Shown here: in pieces, positions 39,869 through 50,852 of the stretch
How positions within the stretch are numbered: position 1 is the stretch's first letter
Layout of the letters: the number at the start of each line of letters is the position of its first letter
Source: Symsagittifera roscoffensis
Taxonomy: Eukaryota > Xenacoelomorpha > Acoela > Convolutidae
Assembly (NCBI RefSeq): GCF_963678635.1
Contig: NC_087068.1
Span: 36,219,436-36,279,435 of the forward strand
DNA length: 60,000 nucleotides
Direction of reading: 5' to 3'
Program-made: the position numbers and the translations under genes
Notes under the pieces: model-generated
Database searches by the model: none
The model's input: only the letters and a program-made list of their open reading frames with translations
What the model was told of the DNA's origin: nothing

Positions 39869-41019
39869 AGAGGCCCCTTCTTCGAGTATCGTGACCACTA
39901 CGTCGACAATCTCAAGGCAGACAACATATCATAGCCGTTATCTCAATCCGCTGAGGCCGACAACTTCGAAGGCAAGTAGTTTCAGAGGCCGACAGCTCCA
40001 GAGGCCGACATTTTTGTCAGCGCTGGTTTTTCGAAAATACTTTCCGCATCGGTGCCTCCAATCTCTGAAAAACTGTAAGAAGGTTCCAAAACATTACTTT
40101 CAAGACCCATTTAAATTTATGCATTAAAATTATATACGACGTACAAAATGTTGAAATTTTTTCCGCGAGGTAGCACCCGTTTGTTTGTTCTCAAAACTCA
40201 AAACTTTTGAGCACTTCCGTTGAACTAAAAATCTTTACAATCGGTCCCTAGACAAACTGCTTGACATTTTTTTTTGGACACCAAAAGTTTTGGTTAGAAG
40301 TCAGCGGAATAATAGACCGTGAAATCGGAACATAGACAAGAGGTACTGGCCTAGTTGTTTCGATTGGGTTATAACTCGAACCCGCTGATCAAAAAAAGTT
40401 TTCCAATAAATCCTCAGAATGTTGCCTGAATTTTGCAAAACTATGCTGCCAGTAGAAATCAGCTTTAAGTTAGGTGCTCTGGTAGTAAAAATTCAGGCAT
40501 TTCAAGTTGAGTTTTTTCCTCAGATTTCCTCCGAGTGCAATGTTGGAAGTTAAACAATTTGTCCCCACCCACCATAGGTAAAACTGAAAGTCAGTTCGCT
40601 TCAAGTAAATCAGAGCCGCTCTCGCCCGTCCGATTATTGACTTCGTTGCGTGTCAGTAATGTTAAGTGGTCAAGTACGGTAATTATAAGTTGGCTTGCGT
40701 GAGTTTTTTCATCCTGAGGTTTACTCCGTGTGTGTTGTTGGAGTTCAACCGACCTACTTATTTCTCCAACCCCATTGGTGCTTAAGTTTAGTAGCTGTCG
40801 CATTCATATAGGTCCCCTTAAGTGTATGGTATTCATTCTAGGCGCTAGTGTTTTCGATCACGCGCTTCGCAAATTTCCGCTCCGTCGCAGAAGCGCGTCA
40901 AAGCTATTTGCTTTAAGAAAGCAATTTAAATTTGAACTTTAACGCTAGAGATTCTCAGAAAGCAATACAGTACTACTTCATCATTATTTGTCTCACCGCA
41001 ACAACCTTGTAACAACACA
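39869..41019 (+). mobile_element. Fragment of BEL leader of a related subfamily, 5' flank of BEL1
   Basis: 39869-40140 matches the leader at 41600-41920. 40147-40680 matches 41935-42440 with moderate divergence. The part 40147-41019 recurs at 49570-50430 immediately upstream of BEL2. BEL1 and BEL2 therefore share their left flank. Confidence 0.68.
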
Positions 41020-41156
41020 TGGGCACAGTTGGCCGTGCGGCCAAGAGACAAATCTTTCGCGCCGGTCAACCGGGTTCGAGTCACCCCTTTGGCAGATCTT
41101 GAAACATGTAGACCCGAGTGGATATAGCCTCATTTGACCGTTTTTTACTGTTTTTT
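41020..41156 (+). promoter_or_regulatory. Candidate Pol III unit at the start of the BEL LTR (A box, B box, T-tracts)
   Basis: A-box-like TTGGCCGTGCGG starts at 41030. B box GGTTCGAGTCA at 41073-41083 fits the consensus in 10 of 11 positions. Start-to-start spacing is 43 bp, as in a tRNA gene. T6 tracts at 41141 and 41151 could terminate Pol III. The head resembles a type II (Leu/Ser-like) tRNA D-arm. The same elements are at 50431 and 57475. Confidence 0.55.
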
Positions 41157-41401
41157 GGTTCTAATTCGGCTCAGCCTTGATCAAGGAAGGCCGTCAAAAA
41201 GAGCAATTTGTCTCAAGGACATGATGAACCGTTCCTATGGCTAGCTTGTTCCGATTTGTACAGTTTTGGGGGCAGCTTATTGTTGTTTTTATGATATTAT
41301 GCTTGACCAAAATTATGATGAAGTTTTTGCCGATAAATGCTTTTAATAATTCAAGCATTCGACTTCATAGTTTTAACCAATTTACCTTAACTGAGTGCGC
41401 A
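41020..41401 (+). repeat. BEL1 5' LTR with tRNA-like head
   Basis: 382 bp beginning TGGGCACAG and ending GTGCGCA (TG...CA), placed 5 bp before the primer-binding site. The full-length homologue at 50431-50830 is 400 bp; this copy has a deletion near 41325. The first 70 bp is tRNA-like (see the Pol III entry). Confidence 0.8.
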
Positions 41402-41406
41402 TTTTT

Positions 41407-41424
41407 TGGTGCCGCGACCCGGGA
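41407..41424 (+). other. BEL1 primer-binding site
   Basis: TGGTGCCGCGACCCGGGA, starting with the TGG complement of a tRNA CCA end, a few bases after the LTR. The first 8 bases equal those of tRNA-His-type primer sites; the primer tRNA is not certain. Copies are at 50835-50852 and 51837-51854. Confidence 0.72.
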
Positions 41425-42400
41425 ACCAAAGAACACACGAAGTCAACGCAGGGGACCTCGTTTCCTTAATATTGATATTGAAAAACGGGACCACGGAGAG
41501 TAACGCTCGGAACAATCGAAATTGTTGGCAATTATTGGAGACTGTTTACTGCGCCTTCGTAGTCAAAAACGGCGACGAGGAGGTGGAGATTACGTAAATC
41601 GGAGGCCTATTAGCAGGTATAGCGAAACAAAGGCCTTTTCTTCGAGTATCGTGACCACTACGCCGACAATTTTTTGACAGACAACATATCATAGCCGTTA
41701 TCTGCAATCCGCTGAGGCCTACAACTTCGAAGGCAAGCAGTTTCAGAGGCCGACAGCTCCAGAGGCCAACAGCTCCAGAGGCCGACATTTTTGTGAGCGC
41801 TGGTTTTTTTCGAAATTAATTTCCGCATCGGTGCCTCCAATCTTAGAAAAACTGTAAGAAGGTTCCAAAACCTTACTTTCAAGACCCATTTATATTTATG
41901 CGTTAAAACTATATACAATGTACTATATTTAAAAAAAAATCCGCAAGCTAACACCCGGTAGTTTGTTCTCAAAACTCAAAACTTTTGGGCAGGTCCGTTG
42001 AGCTGAGAATCTTTACAATCGGTGCATAGACAAACTGCTTGACACTTTTTTCGATACCAAAAATTTTGGTTATATGTCAGCGGAATAATAATCCTTGAAA
42101 TCGGAACATAGACAAGAGGACTGGACTAGTTGTTTGGATTGGGTTATAACTCGAACCCGCTGATCAAAATTTTTCAAAAAATCCTCAAAATGTTGCCAGG
42201 TTTTTTGCAAAACTAAGCTGCCAGAACAAATCAGCTTTAAGTTAAGTAGTCAGGTAGTGAAAATTCAGGCATTTTAAGTTGAGTTTTTTTATCCTGAGGT
42301 TTCCTCCAAGTGTAATAATGGAAGTTAATCAATTTGTCCCCCACCCACCATAGCTAAAACTGAAAGTCGGTTCGCTTCAAGTGTATCAGAGCCGCTCGCG
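41425..42400 (+). other. BEL1 untranslated leader with short tandem motif
   Basis: About 1 kb without a gene. 41743-41786 has three units of a 16-bp motif (CAGAGGCCGACAGCTC-like); other leader copies have two or three. Open frames on the minus strand here are by-products of this repeat. Confidence 0.65.
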
Positions 42401-42900
42401 CCCGTCCGATTTTTGACTTCGTTGCGTGACAGTAATGGTAAGTGGTCAGGTATGGTGATATTAACAGCTTCAGACTTCAAGGAGAATGTTAATCTGTTTA
42501 ACCAAGCTGTTAGTAAACTTCCGCCCAACCTCAAGGGAGCTTGGTCTATGCATACTATTAGGAAGAATTGGCAGTGCCCTAAAATCTCAGATTTTACTAA
42601 CTGGCCGAAATAAAAGGCCGAGGGTAAGGAAATATTACTTGCACTTAACTCTAAGGCAAAAATTGAGGAATCAGGTAAGCCAAAAACAAGGTTTTTGCAC
42701 AAAGGTATGTAGTGAAATACAGTAAAGGTCTAGATTTCCACCGTGCGTTTTGTACCAGCACAGACATTCCTTGTAGAACTGTGCTGTTTTCATGGAAAAA
42801 AATGCTACTCAGCGAGCAAAATACGTAGCTGAACAGAAACTTTGCTTCGCTTTTCTCAATGGCAATCATAGTTTCATGCAATGTTCTGGAGCTAAGAAAA
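42401..42900 (+). pseudogene. BEL1 gag remnant
   Basis: 42413-42613 has NLFNQAVSKLPPNLKGAWSM, a motif of BEL gag proteins. 42792-42910 encodes a zinc-knuckle region: KLCFAFLNGNHSFMQC in which one expected Cys is Phe. A stop and frame change divide them. The N-terminal half of a normal gag is missing. Confidence 0.65.
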
Positions 42901-43987
42901 AATGCCCGAAACAGAGTGCGATATCACACATAATGTCTTGCTCCATGGAGCCGAGAAAAAAATACCTCGGAAGGAAAACTCAACTGTCTCAAGTACGGCT
43001 GGAGCACATAAATCCAAGGAACTTACGAACACTTCTACCCACGCCGCTGTTGGTGATGTACATGACATTGAATCGTCTAAAGCGTTGTTGCCAATTGCAA
43101 AACTTGGTGTGTCATCGGATGTAACCAGTCTCCTCACATTGGTTTTTTGTGATAGTGCATCGACACCATCTTGGGTGTCTTCGACGCTCGTTAACCGTCT
43201 CAGCTTAGTAGGGGAGCCTGTTAGTTTGTCAATTAATGTTTCTTCAATTCAACAACCACTGTTGTTGAAACTCAAAGGATCAAGTTTACAGTTTTCTCCG
43301 AACCGAAGAACACTGATTTTATGTTCACTCTGTGTACATCTGTTGAAAAAATTAATCGTTTTGGTTCGAATTTAATCAATATTGCTGATTTGCAGAATAT
43401 ATCTCTTCAATTAGCACCTATTAAGCCTAGTCAAATTACGTTTGAGGGAGTCGAAACTTTAATAGGACAAGACTACTACCACCCCGTTAGACCCATTGAG
43501 TTCATCTTGGGAGTTGATAGTACTCACCGTGTTCCGTTCGATAGGTTGGGTCGTAAGTGGTCGTTCCCGCCGTCCATTGGCTTACCTGTTCTTGTTTTTC
43601 AAGCGTGTTGATGAAGATTTCTCTTTGACTGACCGGATAAAATCCTGGTTCGAGTTGGAATCTTATGGTACTTTCAAACAAGTCGATGCCCGTTGCGCCG
43701 CGGATAAACATGCTTTATCCATCCTTAATTCTGAAACCGTTCACAATGGCGAAAGATACATTGTGCCTATGCTTTGGATTGATAGTAAGATCAGTCTACC
43801 AAACAATTATATTTTGTCACGCGCTCAATTGAAAACATTGGAGAAGGTTAAGAACCTAAACTGCGCGAAAGATACGCAAACACATTTAGAGAGGACATTA
43901 GGAAAAGCTAGGTCATTAATGTCGAACCGCATGATCCACGTAAGCGTTTCGAACGCGATTGGTATCTTCCGCACCATCCCGTCGTAA
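42901..43987 (+). pseudogene. BEL1 protease and RT N-terminal region
   Basis: 42902-43375: second knuckle part (ECDITHNVLLHGAEK), then the aspartic protease signature VFCDSASTPSWV (usual D-S-G has Ala for Gly). 43321-43611: LIGQDYYHPVRPIEFILG, a BEL signature. 43496-43987: YIVPMLWIDSKISLPNNY and the conserved start of RT (DPRKRFERDWYLPHHPVVN-type sequence in another frame at 43920-43990). Confidence 0.72.
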
Positions 43988-44735
43988 ATCAGAACAACCC
44001 GGGTAAGGTGCACCGAGTCTTTAATGGGGCTTCTAAGTTTCCTGGAACATCCTTAAATAAGTCCTTATTGGTGGGTCCGGACTCGCTCCAAAATTTATTT
44101 TTCCAGTTTTTGAGGTTCCATCAACGCAAGTACGCTTTGCCCGCGGATATCGAGGGTATGTTCCTCCAAGTAGGATGGTTCGCCCGCGATCAGTTTTCGC
44201 TCCGTTTTTTTTGTGGCTGGAAGATACCACTTCGACTGAAGTAGTTCATCAGTACACTCGCCATATATTCGGCGCAATCGTTTTATTTTAATGCGCCAAC
44301 TTCGCGTGCGGTTAGCAGCAATTGAAAGTATGTCCACATACCCTGAGGTCGCATCAGTCGTATAAAAAAACTTACACGGACGATTACCTAGATTTCCTTC
44401 GCAACTAAAATTAGCCGTGATTTGGTTTTGTTACCTAAAATAGGAGGGTTTAGTTTGAATAATTTTGACAGTATTGTTGATGAAATTACTTTAGCAATGA
44501 GCCCCGAGGGTTCCGAAATCTCGTCTTCACCCGCCAAAGAAAATTTTAATGAAGCCGAACAATCATCACACGTCTTAGGTCTTAACTGGGACCATGTGAG
44601 AGACACATTGATTGTTAGCAGAGGTGTGGATCGTCCTCTCGATAAGGCATTAACTCAGCGAACCGTCTTGAGTTTTGTCTCTTCTTTTTTGACCCTCTTG
44701 GGTTTGTAGCTCCACTCACATTTAGGGTCCCTCGT
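43988..44735 (+). pseudogene. BEL1 reverse transcriptase core
   Basis: 44008-44244: KVHRVFNGASKFPGTSLNKS, GPDSLQNLFF and ADIEGMFLQVG (motif A, Asp near 44150). Then VVHQYTRHIFGA in a shifted frame and a deletion that removes the YxDD motif. 44422-44709 is the thumb/connection with LGLNWDHVRDTL and RTVLSFVSSF. Confidence 0.75.
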
Positions 44736-45685
44736 TTGCTCAACGATATTTGGAAAATCAGTGGCCAAAGTTGGGACGACGAACTGAAGGAAGACCTAAT
44801 ATATAAATTTCTCGAGTGGCACTCCAGTCTCCCTCTCGTAGGGCAATTGACTATTCGCCGCTCTTACTTCACAGAATCTGTGGATCAAATTGAGCTTCAC
44901 ATGTTTGGTGATAGCTCGCAGGCCGTTTTCTGTGCGGTTGGATTTTTGCGTGCGCAACTCTCGAGTTCGCAGAAAACTCAAATATCCTTCATCTTTGGTA
45001 AAGCTCGCTTTGCGCCCATGAAAGCCCTGTCTTTACCGAAGCTAGAGCTTCAAGCTGCTCTGCTCGCCTTACAACTGAAAAATGATATACTGACAGCATT
45101 TACCGTTAACATTAATCAGTTCTATGTGTGGGCAGATAGTACTACATTTTTGCAGTGGCTAAGCTCCAGTGAGAAATTACCTGTAATCGTCGCTAACCGT
45201 GTCGGCGAAATCTTCGAATCGACCACTCCAATATTAATGAGTGGCACCATGTTCTGAGTGTCGATAATCCAACTGATACCAGTACGCGGGGGATTTCTTT
45301 GGAAGCCCTCAAGGATAGCAGCTGGTTTTTTGGTCCGAGCATTCTCAAGACTATTGATTGGCCGTTTATACCCGACGAGCGTGTGATCAATAAAATTCGT
45401 TTGAAGGGTCCGTCTTGTGATGTTGATAGTTGCTTGGAGACATCATCTTCCTTCGACGCCGATGTCACATCCATCAAACATCATGAACACGGGTTCAATT
45501 GGAAAATGCTTAGTTCCTTTACGAGATATAAGAAAGTTGTCGCCTTTAGGTTGAGGATGCTGCCTTCACATAAGCATTTTCGTGGTAAGGACTTACGGAT
45601 CACTGACCCCACTGAACTTATAGAAATTAAACTAATTCATCTTGCTCAGGTTGAATCCTTCCCCTTTGCGTTGAAAAAACACTGA
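44736..45685 (+). pseudogene. BEL1 RNase H and tether region
   Basis: 44736-45257: SVDQIELHMFGDSSQAVFCA (first catalytic Asp), FIFGKARFAPMKALSLPKLE, VWADSTTFLQWL (Asp-Ser-Thr) and VANRVGEIFE. 45258-45685 continues the tether between RNase H and integrase (DSSWFFGPS). These are standard BEL/Pao signatures. It is largely open apart from a stop at 45255-45257. Confidence 0.75.
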
Positions 45686-45865
45686 CCGCTGGCACTATTA
45701 GAATTAGTATTAAATTGCCACATACTCACCATTTTTCGATCGCGCTGATAGCATTCGTTCCACAGGCCGGATCTTTCGCTTAGTTTGATCGAGTTTGATA
45801 CTGAGCACCTTACTTTACTCATCGGCTCTCATACCCTAGTTTACTGGTGGGCCCTCAGCCTCCAC
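45686..45865 (+). other. BEL1 sequence before the break, no open frame
   Basis: It matches 56030-56215 of BEL2, the region leading to integrase, but with many stops. Confidence 0.6.
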
Positions 45866-47376
45866 CATATGCATTTTCATCAAGGTTTAGACTACATGCG
45901 CTCCCAGATTTCAAGTTTTGATTTCAACCCAGATAATATAGTTTTTTTATGAAGAGTGTTTAGACCTTGCCGTGGTTTTTGGGTTGAATATTTCGGATAT
46001 TAGGAGCATTCATTTAGATGCTATACACATTTAACGAAATTACTTTATTAGTATCAATAATGGCCTTGCAAATGGCAAATGGTGATTTTTACTTGCCCAT
46101 TAAAATTTGATAATATGTATGGGTTTCTGAGTAGGGGTGGTTGCGGTTAAGGGAGCTTTATTGAGTGCGACTGTTTTAATTTTTTTAAACAATTTTTGAG
46201 TCACTCAGTTGGGCCATTCGAGACAATCAAAGGTTGTTATATGTATCATTTTTTTCTTGTTTCGAGTCATGTGTTTTCACTGAAGAAACGTAGACCGCAT
46301 TGAGAGTAATTATCATCACATCAACTCTAATCTTCTCCTTTTTATCATTGTCACTTTCAGATCTAGAAAAATTCTAAGATTTTGACTGAAATATGCGGGG
46401 AAGGGTTAACTGATTGTAATATCGGTTCTTATGATACGTCAAGTTGAGAAAAATAATATCTGCACAGAGTAAAGTAATATCTGCACAGTGTGAAAATTAA
46501 CCTGCTATGAGGCTACAGGTTTATCAGATACTTTCACTAATCTGCGCTTTTGTTCCTTTGTCTCACAAATCAGAAATTTCTTCGACCTTTTTTGCGGTGA
46601 TGGAGATTCTCTGCTTGAGAAAATTATCTGCCCTGTCCTCAGTTTCATTATTTCCGCAAATGCATCTGTTTTTCACAAATTTTTGAATCTAGTCGAAGTC
46701 CAATAACGTTGTTCAATATCTCTCCTTTACTTGCCCTGGTTTCCACGGTACATGTCATCAAGTTCTAAGAGAGCTTACTGACAAGAAATATTGGTTATAC
46801 AATATATCCATCATTGATTAAATTTCTATATTTGTCATTTTTGCAACCTTCCTCGGCCGCCGCTCTTCTGTGGTTACAAACCGAGCCAGCAGCTTTTCAA
46901 CTAGGAGCTAGGGAGTCCAAAACCGTTACACCCACTCTGCTGCCTACTACCAGCAGCCTATTGCACAAGCGTCAAAGCCACACGTGCTTGACTCATCTTT
47001 AGCAACCGATGATTTTTTATTACCATTGCTAGTTGAAGTAAGTTCAAAACCTGTAATGTGCTTTTGTCGCTTCAAGGTCAAGAACGGCGCGTTCAAACTC
47101 AAGTCACAAGAGGTCAACTATGAAACTATTGATATTCAAACGTTTTCTTGAGAAGTTTTCACAGTAATTAAGCAAACTAAATGAAATGCGGGAGGGGCTC
47201 ACTTCAGCTTCCGCTAAGAAAATAAACAATGCAATTGAATTGAGAGGGTTCGATTTTAGTATTCATCAGATAAGCTAAAATCTTTTCAGATCAGTGCGGA
47301 AGGTGTCGGTAGGTAAATTCAAGCAAAGCGTCATAGAAACTATTTTTCTCTAGGTTTCATCGCTATCGATTACGCC

Positions 47377-47576
47377 NNNNNNNNNNNNNNNNNNNNNNNN
47401 NNNNNNNNNNNNNNNNNNNNNNNNNNNNNNNNNNNNNNNNNNNNNNNNNNNNNNNNNNNNNNNNNNNNNNNNNNNNNNNNNNNNNNNNNNNNNNNNNNNN
47501 NNNNNNNNNNNNNNNNNNNNNNNNNNNNNNNNNNNNNNNNNNNNNNNNNNNNNNNNNNNNNNNNNNNNNNNNNNNN
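47377..47576. other. Assembly gap, 200 N
   Basis: Exactly 200 N. Flanking sequence suggests it hides a BEL LTR and perhaps more. The gap lies near the centre of a palindrome, a common cause of assembly failure. Confidence 0.95.
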
Positions 47577-47871
47577 TTGGCCGCACGGCCATTTGTGCTC
47601 AAGTGTAGTTGTCTTTTGGTCCAATCATAATCAAGCCTGTGTTTGATTTATATGCAATTATACTCTCGCTTACATTTGCGTAGCAACAGGTTAAGTCTGA
47701 AAGCAGAAAGTTGATTGGAAGTTGTTTCCAAAGGAAATAAATGGTTTTTTGGGAGCTGAACATATCGCAAATTGGGTTTTTAGTTAGATTCAAAAATAAA
47801 TGAAAGGTCTCTAAATCCGCATAAGCAACCATCACTGATCAAGCGTTTATAGCCGATGTAGAGAAACAAAA
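47577..47871 (-). mobile_element. BEL 3' coding end and LTR start, minus strand
   Basis: Reverse complement of about 57290-57500. On the minus strand 47835-47599 encodes ICDMFSSQKTIYFLWKQ to MIGPKDNYT, like the end of BEL2. The stop TGA is also the first three bases of the LTR (TGAGCAC), which then runs into the gap. Confidence 0.72.
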
Positions 47872-48055
47872 TTAGAGGAAAACTTAGTTGACAGACAGAC
47901 TTATAGTACTGTAGTTGACAGGTAAACTCTTAGCAGGCAGACTCTTAGTACTTCAAGTACTTTTAGCGGACTCTTAGTTCATCAGCAATCAGTAGTAGAG
48001 ACCGAAATTTCGGACCTAGAAAAACATACCAGCCCAACAAAAAAAGAGCAGGAAC
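47872..48055. other. Unique spacer inside the palindrome
   Basis: Contains imperfect repeats of GACTCTTAGT and GACAGACAGACTTA. No gene is seen. Confidence 0.45.
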
Positions 48056-49569
48056 AATCGATAGCGATGAAACCTAGAGAAAAATAGTTTCTATGACGCT
48101 TTGGTTGAATTTACCTACCGCCACTTTTCCGCACTCTAACTAATCTGAATAAATTTTAGCTTATCTGATGAATTTTAAAATCGAACCCTCTCAATTCAAT
48201 TGCATTGTTTATTTTTTTTAGTGGAAGCTGAAGTGAGCCCCTCCCGCATTTCATTTAGTTTGCTTAATTACTGTGAAAACTTCTCAAGAAAACGTTTGAA
48301 TATCAATAGTTTCATAGTTGACCCCGTGTGACTTGAGTTTGATTGCGCCCTTCTTGACCTTGAAGCGACAAAAGCACATTACAGGTTTTGAACTTACTTC
48401 AACTAGCAATGGTAAAAAAAAAATCATCGGTTGCTAAAGCTGATTCAAGCACGTGTGGCTTTGACGCTTGTGCAATAGGCTGCTGGTAGTAGGCAGCACC
48501 TGTGGGTGTAACGGTTTTGGACTCCGTAGCTCCTAGTTGAAAAGCTGCTGGCTCGGTTTGTAACCACAGAAGAGCGGCGGCCGGGAAGGTTGCAAAAACG
48601 ACAAATATAGAAATTTAATCAATGATGGATATATTGTTTAACCAATATTTTTTGTCAGTAAGCTCTCTTAGAACTTGAAGACATGTACCGTGGAAACCAG
48701 GGCAAGTAATGGACAGATATTGAACAACGTTATTGGACTTCGACTAGATTCAAATATTTGTGAAAAACAGATGCATTTGCGGAAATAATGAAACTGAGGA
48801 CAGGGCAGATAATTTTCTCAAGCAGAGAATCTCCATCACCGCAAAAACGGTCGAAGAAATTTCTGATTTGTGAGACAAAGGAAAAAAAGCGCAGATTAGT
48901 GAAAGTATCTGATAGACCTGTAGCCTCATAGCAGGTTATTTTTCACAATGTGCAGATATTACTTTACTCTGTGCAGATATTATTTTTCTCAACTTGACGT
49001 ATCATAAGAACCGATATTACAGTCAGTTAACCCTTCCTCGCATATTTCAGTCAAAATCTTAGAATTTTTCAAGATCTGGAAGTGACAATGATAAGAGGAG
49101 AAGATTGGAGTTGATGTGATGATAATTAATCTCGATGCGGTCTACGTTTCTTCAGTGAAAACACATGACTCGAAACAAGAAAAAAATTATACATATAACA
49201 ACCTTTGATTGGCTCGAATGGCCCAACCGAGTGACTCAAAAATTGTTTAAAAAAACTAAAACAGTCGCACTCATTAAAGCTCCCTTAACCGCAACCACCC
49301 CTACTCAGGGACCCATACATATTATCAAATTTTAATGGGCAATTTAAAATCACCATTTGTCATTTGCAAGGCCATTATCGATACTAGTAAAGTAATTTCG
49401 TTAAATGTGTATATCATCTAAATGAATGCTCCTAATATCCGAAATATTCAACCCAAAAACTACGGCAAGGTCTAAACACTCTTCATAAAAAAACTATATT
49501 ATCTGGGTTGAAATCAAAACTTGAAATCTGGGAGCGCATGTAGTATAAACCTTGATGAAAATGCATATG

Positions 49570-50430
49570 TATGTTGAAATTTTTTCCGCGAGGTAGCACC
49601 CGTTTATTTTTTCTCAAAACTCAAAATTTTTGGGCAGCTCGGTTGAACTAAAAATCTTTACAATCGGTCCCTAGACAAACTGCTTGACATTTTTTTTTCG
49701 ACACCAAAAGTTTTGGTTACAAGTCAGCGGAATATAAGACCGTGAAATCGGATTATAGACAAGAGGTACTGGCCTAGTTGTTTCAATTGGGTTATAACTC
49801 GAACCGGCTGATCAAAAAAAATCCTCAGAATTTTGCCTGAATTTTGCATAACTATGCTGCCAGTAGAAATCAGCTTTAAGTTAAGTGCTCTGGTAGTAAA
49901 AATTCAGGCATTTCCAGTTGAGTTTTTTCCTCAGATTTCCTCCGAATGTAATGTTGGTGGTTAAACAATTTTTCCCACACCCACCATAGGTAAAAATGAA
50001 AGTCAGTTCGCTTCAAGTGTATCAGAGCCGCTCTCGCCCGTCCGATTATTGACTTCGTTGCGTGTCAGTAATGTTAAGTGGTCAAGTACGGTAATTATAA
50101 GTTAGCTTGCTTGAGTTTTTTCATCCTGAGGTTTACTCCGTTTTTGTTGTTGGAGTTCAACCGACCTACTTTTTTCTCCAACCCCATTGGTGCTTAAGTT
50201 TAGTAGCTGTCGCATTCATATAGGTCCCTTAAGTGTATGGGTTTCATTCTAGGCGCTAGTTCTTTGGATCACGCGCTTCGCAAACTTCCGCTCCGTCGCA
50301 GAAGCGCGTCAAAGCTATTTGCTTTAAGAAACCAATTTAAATTTGAACTTTAACGCTAGAGATTCTCAGAAAGCAATACAGTACTACTTCATCATTATTT
50401 GTCTCACCGCAACAACCTTGTAACAACACA
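49570..50430 (+). mobile_element. BEL leader fragment, 5' flank of BEL2
   Basis: Duplicate of 40147-41019. It has the same order and ends with the same sequence directly before the LTR. Confidence 0.7.
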
Positions 50431-50830
50431 TGGGCACAGTTGGCCGTGCGGCCAAGAGAAAAATCTTTCGAGCCGGTCAACCGGGTTCTAGTCACCCCTT
50501 TGACAGATCTTGAAACATGTAGACCCGAGTAGATATAGCCCCATTTGACCGTTTTTTACTGTTTTTTTGGTTCTAATTCGGCTCAGCCTTGATTAAGGAA
50601 GACGGTCAAAAAGAGCAATTTGTCTCAAGGACGTGATGAACCGCTCCTATGGCTAGCTTGTGCCGATTTGTACAGTTTTGGGGGCAGCTTATTGTTGTTT
50701 TTATGATATTATGCTTGACCAAAATTATGATGAATTATGACGTTACCGAAAGTTTTTGCCGATAAATGCTTTTAATAATTCAAGAATTCGACTTCATAGT
50801 TTTAGCCAATTTACGTTTACTGAGTGCGCA
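50431..50830 (+). repeat. BEL2 5' LTR
   Basis: 400 bp, TGGGCACAG to GTGCGCA. The tRNA-like head is present; its B box reads GGTTCTAGTCA. T-tracts follow near 50552. Confidence 0.8.
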
Positions 50831-50834
50831 TTTT

Positions 50835-50852
50835 TGGTGCCGCGACCCGGCA
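50835..50852 (+). other. BEL2 primer-binding site
   Basis: TGGTGCCGCGACCCGGCA, one base different from BEL1. Confidence 0.7.

Larger units (their letters stand above)
41020..45900 (+). mobile_element. BEL/Pao retrotransposon BEL1, 3' part missing
   Basis: 5' LTR (41020-41401), primer-binding site, long leader, gag remnant, protease-RT-RNase H in broken frames. Integrase and the 3' LTR are absent because the sequence departs at about 45900, where a palindromic unit begins. Gene order (gag-PR-RT-RH-IN in BEL2) and motifs identify BEL/Pao. Confidence 0.82.
45866..49569. repeat. Large palindrome around the assembly gap (arms about 1.5 kb)
   Basis: 45866-47371 and 48056-49569 are inverted copies with high identity. 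The arms include about 35 bp of BEL coding sequence at their outer ends, so the inversion happened after the unit entered BEL1. Inside the arms, 46230-46440 (and 49000-49200) is a dispersed repeat also at 5455-5680. No transposase is seen. The centre holds 200 N and the 3' end of another BEL copy on the minus strand. Confidence 0.72.

Noticed and set aside
41546-41972. Overlapping minus-strand ORFs rich in Leu, Ala, Ser and Cys in the BEL leader (also at 51216, 52329)
   Set aside because: They are by-products of the 16-bp tandem motif in non-coding leader. No domain, and frames differ among copies.
47350-47624. Minus-strand ORFs across the gap
   Set aside because: They consist of translated N and carry no information.
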